Positions 29,450 through 36,200 of a DNA stretch of 62,240 nt are shown in pieces. Both the position numbers and the translations under genes were made by a program. Positions within the stretch are counted from its first letter, which is position 1. Every line of letters starts with the position of its first letter. The notes below the pieces were generated by a model, which saw only the letters and a program-made list of their open reading frames with translations, searched no databases and was not told where the DNA came from. The DNA is from Pseudomonadales bacterium (lineage in GTDB: Bacteria > Pseudomonadota > Gammaproteobacteria > Pseudomonadales > Pseudohongiellaceae): positions 1 to 62,240 of the forward strand of contig JAJEGU010000069.1 in NCBI GenBank assembly GCA_022819645.1, written 5' to 3'.

Positions 29450-30850
29450 ATGGAAAATATTACTACGATGATAAAAGAATTCAGTTCAGATGAGGAATAC
29501 CATTCCTGGTGTGATGAAGACCCTGAACATCGGTTAATTTTAAATACCAACAGGAATGGATATGCCGAGAGGTTCACTCGTATACATTTGGCTTCTTGTA
29601 AAAGCATAAGGCAGACGAACCAACCCGGAGGATTCACGAAAGGAGATTACGAAAAAGTTGGTTCATTGACGGTTAATGCACTAGAAGAGTGGCTGAACGA
29701 AAAAAGAAGACAAAAGGGTCTACCTGAAATTGAGGTAAAACAACATTCTTGCACAAGAAGACGATTAGCTTCTGCAAAGGGATTACACATGAATAGCAAA
29801 CCGAAAATTCCTGATGAGAGACACGGTAATCAGAAGTTAAACCTAATTCTATATGGCCCTCCAGGAACAGGAAAAACATACACTACCACTTTGATATGTG
29901 TCGAAATTTGTGATGAATTACAGATCGTAGAGTTGACTGATGAAGTGAGAGAACGGTTTGGTGAATTGCGGGATAAGGAGGGGCGTATTGAGTTCGTGAC
30001 TTTTCATCAGTCTTATGGGTATGAAGAATTCGTCGAGGGACTGCGGCCGGTTGCGGGCAGGTCCGAACCCGAGGTGGACTCTGTTCATTCGGAATTATCT
30101 GAGCCGCCTTCAGGAGCAGCGCCTGAAGGGTTCAGCTTGGAAATCTACGATGGAGTTCTGAAACGGATTGCCAAACGGGCGCAGGACGATGAAGATGGCA
30201 AGCCTTATGTGCTTGTGATCGATGAGATCAATCGAGCCAACATATCCAAGGTGCTGGGTGAACTTGTTACTTTGCTTGAAGAGGACAAACGCGAGGGCCG
30301 GGAAAACGAAGTCAGCGTTACCTTGCCGTACTCCGGCAAGCCTTTCACATTGCCCTCCAATCTCTACATATTGGGCACGATGAACACAGCCGACCGCTCC
30401 ATAGCACTGCTGGATACCGCGTTGCGACGCCGGTTCGAGTTCAAGGAAATGCCACCTGATTTGTCAACACTATTAACGGTTGAGGGCGTCGATCTGAAGG
30501 CCGTCCTCGGCGCCATCAACAAACGATTGGAGTATTTGAGTGATCGAGATCACTTGATTGGTCATGCGTGGTTCATGAAGTGCCGAAGCAAAGAGGAAAT
30601 TGATGGTGTTATGCGTAGCAAGATCATACCCCTACTCGCGGAATACTTCTATGACGACTGGAACAAGGTTAGATCGGTGCTGGGAGGTGGCAATCACTTC
30701 ATTGTTCGCGAACCGCTTGCGCCCCCACCCGGCATGGAAGATGACTCCGGAGAAGATCGATATAGCTGGTTTGTACGCGAAGATGAATTTGACGTAAAAG
30801 CATACGAAAATCTGGTTAAACCGACATCGGCCAAGGAGGCCGATGAGTGA
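29450..30850 (+). CDS. mcrB: McrB-like AAA+ restriction GTPase subunit
   Basis: 466 residues. The AAA+ core has Walker A YGPPGTGKTYTT, Walker B VLVIDEINRANISK, and the McrB-specific ILGTMNTADRSIALLD. The first ~120 residues, before the AAA domain, are an unrecognised specificity domain; its DNA (29450-29960) is visibly AT-rich compared with the GC-rich second half. In McrBC systems the N-terminus reads modified cytosines and the AAA motor translocates DNA. An ATG at 29789 would remove most of that domain. The stop overlaps the mcrC start. Confidence 0.92.
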   Translation: MENITTMIKEFSSDEEYHSWCDEDPEHRLILNTNRNGYAERFTRIHLASCKSIRQTNQPGGFTKGDYEKVGSLTVNALEEWLNEKRRQKGLPEIEVKQHSCTRRRLASAKGLHMNSKPKIPDERHGNQKLNLILYGPPGTGKTYTTTLICVEICDELQIVELTDEVRERFGELRDKEGRIEFVTFHQSYGYEEFVEGLRPVAGRSEPEVDSVHSELSEPPSGAAPEGFSLEIYDGVLKRIAKRAQDDEDGKPYVLVIDEINRANISKVLGELVTLLEEDKREGRENEVSVTLPYSGKPFTLPSNLYILGTMNTADRSIALLDTALRRRFEFKEMPPDLSTLLTVEGVDLKAVLGAINKRLEYLSDRDHLIGHAWFMKCRSKEEIDGVMRSKIIPLLAEYFYDDWNKVRSVLGGGNHFIVREPLAPPPGMEDDSGEDRYSWFVREDEFDVKAYENLVKPTSAKEADE

Positions 30851-32100
30851 ATACTCTGCCGCCCATCAAGGAATGGGAGGAACTGTCGATTGGAAAGTCT
30901 GGACAGTTGGTGGATCGGGATGCGCAGCGATTACATAAACTTGCAGAGAGAATCAAAGGCAGGCTGAAGGGTCGTCCCGCGGTTCTGACGCGCACAGCCA
31001 CACCGGGTCTCAAAGCGGGCCAAGTGGTCGGTGTTCTCACGACTCCAGGCGTGACCGTTGAAATTCTGCCCAAAATCGACGCTGAAGATGACCGCTCCCT
31101 CCGACAGTCGCTTGTTCGAATGCTGGCCGTTGCAAAGAAATTGCCAATCGCCGATCACGATCTTGCGCCATTGGAAATTCAACACGAAAACCTGCTGGAA
31201 GTGTTGATTCGAATATTCTCAATCCGCCTGCTTTCGGCGATTCGCCGCGGCCTGCCCCATCGCTATATCGGTCAAGAAGACGACTTGCCCAGACTCAAGG
31301 GAAAACTCAACGTCAAGCGCCAATTTTCGCGCAATGCCGTGCGCCCGGACAGACTCGCCTGCACATTCGACGAATTTTCCCCGGACACACCGCTTAATCG
31401 TGTTCTCAAGGCCGCTGTCGTCCGGCTTATCACCGTCAGTAAATCCACTTCCAACCAGCGCAAGCTTACCGAATCACTCTCAAGATTCGATTCCGTAAGC
31501 GATACGCCATACCCATTGCGCGAACGAGTGATGCTCGACCGTACCAACCGAACCTTTCACCAGCTATTCGAAATGGCCAAACTTCTTCTCGCTGGCGACT
31601 GGCAAAGTACGACCTCCGGCCGAGACAAAGGTTACTCTCTATTGTTCCCGATGAACGAGTTGTTTGAGGAATACATTGGCCGCAGTCTGAAAATTGCGCT
31701 TTCATCCGCAAAAGTCCAACTCCAACACAAGATACATTACGCAATCAAAAGCCCCGACAACCGGTTTCAGTTGCGACCGGACATCGTAGTCGATGGGAAC
31801 GTCATCATCGACACCAAGTGGAAACAGCTAAAACCTCGCGAATCAAATCTCGGCGTAGCTCAATCGGATATCTATCAATTGCTTGCATATGCCAATGCAT
31901 ACCGGGCGAAACGGGTAATACTGCTGTATCCGTGGCATGGCGAACTGGACCATGGCCCCGGGGTATACCGTGAATGGCGGGCAACAGGAACCGATACCGC
32001 CCTCGATATCGCGACCGTGAACGTTTCGGGACCAGTAAAGGACTTTCACGATACTCTCCGCCAAATTGTCGATCACACCGCTTTGGCCACCGCAGCCTGA
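30847..32100 (+). CDS. mcrC: McrC-like nuclease subunit
   Basis: 417 residues from a GTG that overlaps the mcrB stop by 4 bases. The N-terminal domain resembles McrC (GVLTTPGVTVEILPKIDAED). The middle has HRYIGQEDDLPRLKGKLNV. The C-terminal PD-(D/E)xK nuclease core is RPDIVVDGNVIIDTKWK (Asp, Asp and Lys of the motif). Together with McrB it cleaves DNA carrying modified cytosine. GC-rich throughout, unlike the mcrB N-terminus. Confidence 0.93.
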   Translation: MNTLPPIKEWEELSIGKSGQLVDRDAQRLHKLAERIKGRLKGRPAVLTRTATPGLKAGQVVGVLTTPGVTVEILPKIDAEDDRSLRQSLVRMLAVAKKLPIADHDLAPLEIQHENLLEVLIRIFSIRLLSAIRRGLPHRYIGQEDDLPRLKGKLNVKRQFSRNAVRPDRLACTFDEFSPDTPLNRVLKAAVVRLITVSKSTSNQRKLTESLSRFDSVSDTPYPLRERVMLDRTNRTFHQLFEMAKLLLAGDWQSTTSGRDKGYSLLFPMNELFEEYIGRSLKIALSSAKVQLQHKIHYAIKSPDNRFQLRPDIVVDGNVIIDTKWKQLKPRESNLGVAQSDIYQLLAYANAYRAKRVILLYPWHGELDHGPGVYREWRATGTDTALDIATVNVSGPVKDFHDTLRQIVDHTALATAA

Positions 32101-32200
32101 ATCAGCTTATCGCAGCGTTTCAATCGACCGGCACTGCGCATTGAGTCGCATTACTTCCTGCCAAGCATAGCTGCGTACGACAAGCCGCTCCTTGTCGCCG

Positions 32201-32452
32201 TCACATCAAGGGTCGGTCCTCGTCGTCCTTTTTGTCGGGGCGGGAGATGAGGTACAGGGCGATTGCCGTGAGGAGGGAATTGAGGACGATGCCGGCGGCG
32301 TAGCCGATGCGGTTCAGGATTTCGTACATTCTGGAGGGGCCGGGTTTCTCTTCCACCGGGGCTGAAGGACTCCAGCCGGTCGTTTCGGCGCGGATGGCGG
32401 CGAGCCTTTGGCGGGATTCCTTTTTGGCGGCTTGCACGGAGCCGCTGTCCAT
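32201..32452 (-). CDS. Small membrane protein of an unknown two-gene module (copy A)
   Basis: 83 residues. The N-terminus (GSVQAAKKESRQRL) matches that of the small gene at 33870-34109 (GSVGARKELYEGRNRML). One C-terminal membrane helix (about 50-70) is followed by an acidic tail. It lies directly downstream of a truncated relic (32456-32561), in the same order as the intact pair at 33870-34547. Function unknown. It is probably a survivor of a decayed duplicate module. Confidence 0.55.
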   Translation of the reverse strand: MDSGSVQAAKKESRQRLAAIRAETTGWSPSAPVEEKPGPSRMYEILNRIGYAAGIVLNSLLTAIALYLISRPDKKDDEDRPLM

Positions 32453-32455
32453 TCC

Positions 32456-32561
32456 TTATTCGGCGATTCCCTTGCCGCAGCGACGCAGCAGATGAACCAC
32501 GTCCTGGGCGGCGTACTGCCCGTCCGAGCCATCATCCTCATCCCCTCCGGAGCCCCCATAG
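32456..32561 (-). pseudogene. C-terminal relic of the unknown module gene (copy A)
   Basis: An open stretch without a start ends GQYAAQDVVHLLRRCGKG then IAE-stop. The intact gene at 34128-34547 ends GRFTAQDILHMLRLCGRG then VTQ-stop, clearly the same C-terminus. The reading frame meets a stop inside the palindrome at 32562-32578, which marks where the gene was cut. Confidence 0.7.
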
Positions 32562-32578
32562 CTCTGACTTAATCAGAG
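32562..32578. repeat. 17-bp palindrome CTCTGA-cttaa-TCAGAG (copy 1)
   Basis: Perfect 6-bp arms. Three related copies lie at 34890, 41415 and 61961, each adjoining a GGGAA-like purine tract on the same side. Here it truncates the module relic. It resembles a lone insertion-sequence end, but no transposase is seen nearby. Confidence 0.7.
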
Positions 32579-32623
32579 TTTCCCCGGATGATTCATGGCA
32601 GAGGCGCTCGCTCCGATGGTTTT

Positions 32624-32653
32624 TTGCAATTTGAAGGCACTACTTGCAATTTG
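32624..32653 (+). promoter_or_regulatory. Direct repeats, probable operator of the DUF4143 ATPase
   Basis: TTGCAATTTG occurs at 32624 and 32644, exactly 20 bases apart (two helical turns); the second runs on as TTGCAATTTGCAA, itself nearly palindromic. They lie 27-56 bases before the ATPase start. The second TTGCAA may also serve as a -35 with TAGTCT as a weak -10. A diverged form of part of this region recurs at 34842-34860. Confidence 0.45.
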
Positions 32654-32679
32654 CAAAATCTTGCCCTAGTCTTCACTCC

Positions 32680-33852
32680 ATGATTCCCAGAGAAATTACA
32701 CCCCGGCTGACCGCGCTGTTCAAACAGTATCCATTTGTGACGGTCACCGGACCGAGGCAGTCCGGCAAGACCACACTATGTCGCGGGGCATTCCCCGAAC
32801 TTGCGTACGTCAACCTGGAAAGGCCGGACCAGCGTGAACTTGCCGAGTCCGATCCCAGATCGTTTCTCTCCCAACTGGAAGAAGGCGCCATAATTGATGA
32901 AGTGCAGCGGGTACCGGAACTGCTCTCCTGGCTCCAGGCGCTGGCGGACGAAAAGCGGCGCAACAGCCTGTTTGTCCTCACCGGCAGTGAGCAGTTTCAA
33001 CTTTCCGACTCAATCAGCCAGTCGCTTGCGGGCCGCACCGCCTTGTTGCGGCTGCTGCCATTTTCCTTTTCAGAACATGCGCTTGCCGGTGGTGGCGGCA
33101 AGGTCGATAACATGCTGTTCACCGGTTTTTACCCCCGTATCCACGACCAGCGTCTCGATCCACATCAGGCGCTAGGCGACTATTTTGAAACCTATGTTGA
33201 GCGAGACCTCAGGCAAATCGGCGAAATCCGGAATCTCGGCAGTTTCCGCCGGTTTGTTCGGCTCTGCGCCGGACGCACCGGCCAGTTGATCAACCTTTCC
33301 AATCTCGGTGCGGATGCCGGAGTGTCCCACACCACCGCCCGACATTGGCTCAATATTCTGGAAGCCAGCTATATCACATTCCAGCTACCCCCGTACTTTG
33401 CCAATATCAGAAAACGGCTGGTGAAGTCGCCAAAGATCTATTTTTACGACGTGGGGCTGGCAAGCCATTTGATTGGAATCAAGCGGGCTGGGCAAATCGC
33501 CACTCACCCGCTGCGCGGGGCCTTGTTCGAGAACCTGGTTGTGGTCGAAGCGCTCAAGCATGGCTACAACCGGGGACTGCGTCCCGAGTTGACGTTTTAT
33601 CGCGACAGCAGTGGCCAGGAATGCGATCTCCTTTATCCGTTTGGCAATGGAGCCGCCGCGATCGAGATCAAGTCAGGCGCCACCATCGCATCAGACTGGT
33701 TTCATTCCCTCGGAAGAGCCACCCGGACGCTACCCCGTATTCTTCGCCGGGCAATTGTCTATGGCGGCGACGAACGACAAAACCGTTCCGGGGGAGAAGC
33801 CATACCCGTGGCCGAGTGGAGCAGATTCCTGCGGGAACTTGATCTGGAGTAG
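32680..33852 (+). CDS. AAA ATPase with DUF4143 domain
   Basis: 390 residues from the ATG at 32680. The N-terminal P-loop (TVTGPRQSGKTTLCR) and Walker B (GAIIDEVQRVPELLSW) are followed by a sensor region with LTGSEQFQL. The C-terminal DUF4143 part has YDVGLASHLIG, GALFENLVVVEALKHG and FYRDSSGQECDLL, a PD-(D/E)xK-like fold. These stand-alone ATPases are widespread and mobile; their role is unresolved, and some are proposed as toxin-antitoxin or restriction-like. It lies between the two copies of the unknown module and is transcribed opposite to them. Confidence 0.9.
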   Translation: MIPREITPRLTALFKQYPFVTVTGPRQSGKTTLCRGAFPELAYVNLERPDQRELAESDPRSFLSQLEEGAIIDEVQRVPELLSWLQALADEKRRNSLFVLTGSEQFQLSDSISQSLAGRTALLRLLPFSFSEHALAGGGGKVDNMLFTGFYPRIHDQRLDPHQALGDYFETYVERDLRQIGEIRNLGSFRRFVRLCAGRTGQLINLSNLGADAGVSHTTARHWLNILEASYITFQLPPYFANIRKRLVKSPKIYFYDVGLASHLIGIKRAGQIATHPLRGALFENLVVVEALKHGYNRGLRPELTFYRDSSGQECDLLYPFGNGAAAIEIKSGATIASDWFHSLGRATRTLPRILRRAIVYGGDERQNRSGGEAIPVAEWSRFLRELDLE

Positions 33853-33872
33853 GAGCCTGCACATCAGGTTCA
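33851..33872. repeat. Minimal hairpin derived from the ~160-bp element
   Basis: AGGAGCCTG-cacat-CAGGTTC keeps only the outer ends of the ~160-bp element (AGGAGCCTGCGCC ... GGCGCAGGTTC) with the interior missing. It begins just inside the end of the ATPase gene and runs into the convergent gene end, so it may be a bidirectional terminator. Confidence 0.5.
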
Positions 33873-34109
33873 CAGATCCCCGCCGCCATTGCCGCCGGAG
33901 TCCGACCAATGGGCGATAGCGATGCCGGCGACGAAGATGTTGGCGAGATTTCTTCCCAGGGCCTCGTCTTCCTGCTCCTGGTGTCGGTACTCCGGCGGGT
34001 GAGATTCCCCGAATTCTTCGGGTTCGTCAATATCGTAGCCGTGGATCATTTCCTTGAGATCGAGCAGCATCCGGTTGCGCCCCTCGTACAGTTCCTTTCT
34101 GGCCCCCAC
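33870..34109 (-). CDS. Small protein of an unknown two-gene module (copy B)
   Basis: 79 residues from a GTG start 18 bases after the upstream gene's stop. It shares GSV-(x)-A-(x)-KE-type opening residues with the 32201-32452 protein. The middle is acidic and hydrophilic (about 20-50), and a short hydrophobic segment (about 53-65, NIFVAGIAIAHW) may be a membrane anchor. The codons just before the GTG (GGCTCC) align with the second to fourth codons of copy A, so the real start may lie slightly upstream. Function unknown. Confidence 0.6.
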   Translation of the reverse strand: MGARKELYEGRNRMLLDLKEMIHGYDIDEPEEFGESHPPEYRHQEQEDEALGRNLANIFVAGIAIAHWSDSGGNGGGDL

Positions 34110-34127
34110 GGAGCCGAGATCGAGCCC

Positions 34128-34547
34128 TCACTGGGTCACTCCCCTGCCGCACAGGCGCAGCATGTGCAAGATGTCCTGGGCCGTGAAGCGTCCTATGGTC
34201 TCTTCGGCGGCTTCCGGCCCGGGCTCGTATCCTTTTCCACAATGCAGCTCATCGAGGGCGAATCGGGCGGCATTGGACGTCAATGCGTGTTGGCCGAGCG
34301 GCTCACCGGAGTCCTCAGCAATGCGAATCCGGATGCTGGAGTCCGCATTGCCGCCGAGGGCGCAGCGCCGCAGACAATGAACGAGATCCTCGGCAAAGAA
34401 TTTGCCTTTGGTGCTATCCAGATAATCACCCAAGCTGCCTCCAGCCCGGAGCATGAAGAGTTCGTCCAACGCGTCCGCCGCATCCGCTCCGGAAAGCTCG
34501 TGCTCGGCAATCAGTTTGCCATCGACTTTTTCCAACGCTATTTTCAT
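34128..34547 (-). CDS. Unknown protein with repeated (A)xDhhHxLRxC motif (copy B)
   Basis: 139 residues from the ATG at 34547 (MKIALEKVDGKLIAEHELSG). Two similar motifs appear: AEDLVHCLRRC at about residues 53-63 and AQDILHMLRLCGRG at the C-terminus, each following a Gly-(Lys/Arg)-Phe. I do not recognise the family. The decayed copy A at 32456 preserves the second motif. It forms a likely operon with the small gene downstream. The frame is open upstream to 34814, but that part runs through a repeat. Confidence 0.65.
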   Translation of the reverse strand: MKIALEKVDGKLIAEHELSGADAADALDELFMLRAGGSLGDYLDSTKGKFFAEDLVHCLRRCALGGNADSSIRIRIAEDSGEPLGQHALTSNAARFALDELHCGKGYEPGPEAAEETIGRFTAQDILHMLRLCGRGVTQ

Positions 34548-34703
34548 GTCCGGCCCCCATGCTGGCGCCTGGATTATAGACGATACAGGGTGCATTGTAT
34601 CCCGCATGCGATTGCTGAACGAACTCCATTCTCGGCCTTCCGGCGCCTTCCCAACTCTCATGATGAGCGTAGTCGCAGATTCTCCATGGAGAGGCACAGA
34701 CCT

Positions 34704-34772
34704 GAGATTCTGCGACTGCGCTTCGCTTCGCGCAGAATGACGGAGGGAGAGAACTTCGCTTCGCAGGATGAC
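34704..34772. repeat. Palindromic dispersed repeat, CGCAGAATGAC type (copy 2)
   Basis: Starts GAGATTCTGCGAC and continues to CGCAGAATGAC like copy 1 at 23402, then a shorter, less perfect second arm ending TCGCAGGATGACC. It lies in the 281-base gap between the unknown module and the DUF58 gene. That gap also holds a hairpin TTTTTTGAAG-tgccg-CTTCAAAAAA (about 34795-34820). Confidence 0.75.
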
Positions 34773-34828
34773 CGAACTTGCGGAAAAACCGGTTTTTTTG
34801 AAGTGCCGCTTCAAAAAATCATGATATT

Positions 34829-36196
34829 TTGCAGCGCTACTTCAAATCTGCGTCAATTTCGACATTGGCAGTACGACATACAAGGGAAGCTCTGATTAAG
34901 TCAGAGAATACCAAGGTTTCTTCAATCAACGCCCTGAAATCACATCTGCGCGGATTGGCCGGCCTGTTTCCGCTTACGGCGCGGGGGCTGGTGGTGCTGG
35001 TCTGCGTGGCGCTGGCGCTGCGGCTGTTCGGCTATGGGGCGATGGACCTGATGGTGTTCGCGCTTGGCGTCTGCGCCCTGGTGATCTTGCTGGGATGCCT
35101 GTTTTCGGTGGTGATCTGCGGCCTGGTCCTGCAGCGGCGCATCCAGGGGGCGCCGGACCGGGAAACCGGCGGAAGCCGCGCCTTTGAGGCGGGATTTCCC
35201 AATGAGACGGGATTCAGCCTGCCGCCGGTGGGGCTGTTGCCGCTGGTCCGGCTGCAATGGTCCTGGCAGTATCCAGACCGGGTCGAAAGCCGCATTCGGA
35301 CCGCTCCGGATGACCGGCTGGAAGAGGAAATCACCCCGCGGGAGCGCTGCCTCAGCAGCCGGGTGACGCGACGTTTCGAGGTGTCCGACGTGCTCGGGCT
35401 GTGCCGCTATTCCTGGCGGCTGCGGCGAGATCGGGAATGCTACGTGCTGCCCCGCATCAATACCCTGAACAAGCTGCCGCTGCTGCATTCGCTCGCCGCC
35501 GAGGACGGCCTGCCCCGGCAAAGCGGCGAACCGGTGGGCGACCGCATGGAAATCCGGCCCTATGTCGCCGGCGATTCGGTGCGCGACATTCTCTGGAAGA
35601 ATTACGCGCGCACACGGCAGTTGAACGTGCGGTTGCGCGAGCGCAGCGTCGCCCAGGGGCAGCGGATACTCGCCTACCTGCTCTCGGGGCCGGACGATGA
35701 AGCCGCGGCGGCGGTGGCCCGGATGGCGCTGGAGTCCGGCGCCCTCGGCGAGGACTGGCAGTTTTCCGCCGATGGCACCGAAACGCCCTGCGGCGAGATC
35801 GATTCCGCGCTGCGGGCCGTGGCGCGCTCCCGGGCTTTGGGACAGCCGCATTCGCCGGGGCTGGAACGTTTCCTGGCACAGGTTGACCAGCGCGGCGCCT
35901 CCCACTGCATCGTTTTCGCCGGCGCGAAAGCCCTGGCCGCCAGCGGTGCCCTGCGGCATGGCGGCGGCTTCCGCGGGCGTTTTTCCCTGGTGCTGGCCAC
36001 CGACGGCCTGGAAGAAAGCCGCCGCCCGCCGCGCTGGCGCAGATGGCTGCTGCGCCCGGAACAGCGGCCCGGGGGCGGCGGTTCACGATCGGAATTGCTG
36101 GTATTATGCCGTCAGTTGCGTGGCGCGCATGCCTCGATCATGCTGGTCGACCGGGCCACGGGAATCTGCTACGACGACAATCTGCGCAGGATTTGA
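34829..36196 (+). CDS. DUF58 domain-containing membrane protein
   Basis: 455 codons from a TTG; the true start is uncertain because the 17-bp palindrome lies at codons 21-26 and no ATG precedes the first membrane helix. Two hydrophobic helices (about 50-70 and 75-100) are followed by the DUF58 core, seen in EIRPYVAGDSVRDILWKNYART. DUF58 proteins usually work with a MoxR ATPase and a transglutaminase-like membrane protein, all encoded next. The palindrome may have replaced the original start region. Confidence 0.85.
   Translation: MQRYFKSASISTLAVRHTREALIKSENTKVSSINALKSHLRGLAGLFPLTARGLVVLVCVALALRLFGYGAMDLMVFALGVCALVILLGCLFSVVICGLVLQRRIQGAPDRETGGSRAFEAGFPNETGFSLPPVGLLPLVRLQWSWQYPDRVESRIRTAPDDRLEEEITPRERCLSSRVTRRFEVSDVLGLCRYSWRLRRDRECYVLPRINTLNKLPLLHSLAAEDGLPRQSGEPVGDRMEIRPYVAGDSVRDILWKNYARTRQLNVRLRERSVAQGQRILAYLLSGPDDEAAAAVARMALESGALGEDWQFSADGTETPCGEIDSALRAVARSRALGQPHSPGLERFLAQVDQRGASHCIVFAGAKALAASGALRHGGGFRGRFSLVLATDGLEESRRPPRWRRWLLRPEQRPGGGGSRSELLVLCRQLRGAHASIMLVDRATGICYDDNLRRI
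34890..34906. repeat. 17-bp palindrome CTCTGATTAAGTCAGAG (copy 2)
   Basis: Perfect arms CTCTGA and TCAGAG around TTAAG, preceded by GGGAAG. It lies in the 5' region of the DUF58 gene, which lacks a good start codon. Confidence 0.75.
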
Positions 36197-36200
36197 ACCC

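Noticed and set aside
34598..34740. Start of a DUF3422-like gene (LLNELHSRP reading)
   Set aside because: The frame ends after about 45 codons inside a dispersed repeat and lacks any further family sequence.
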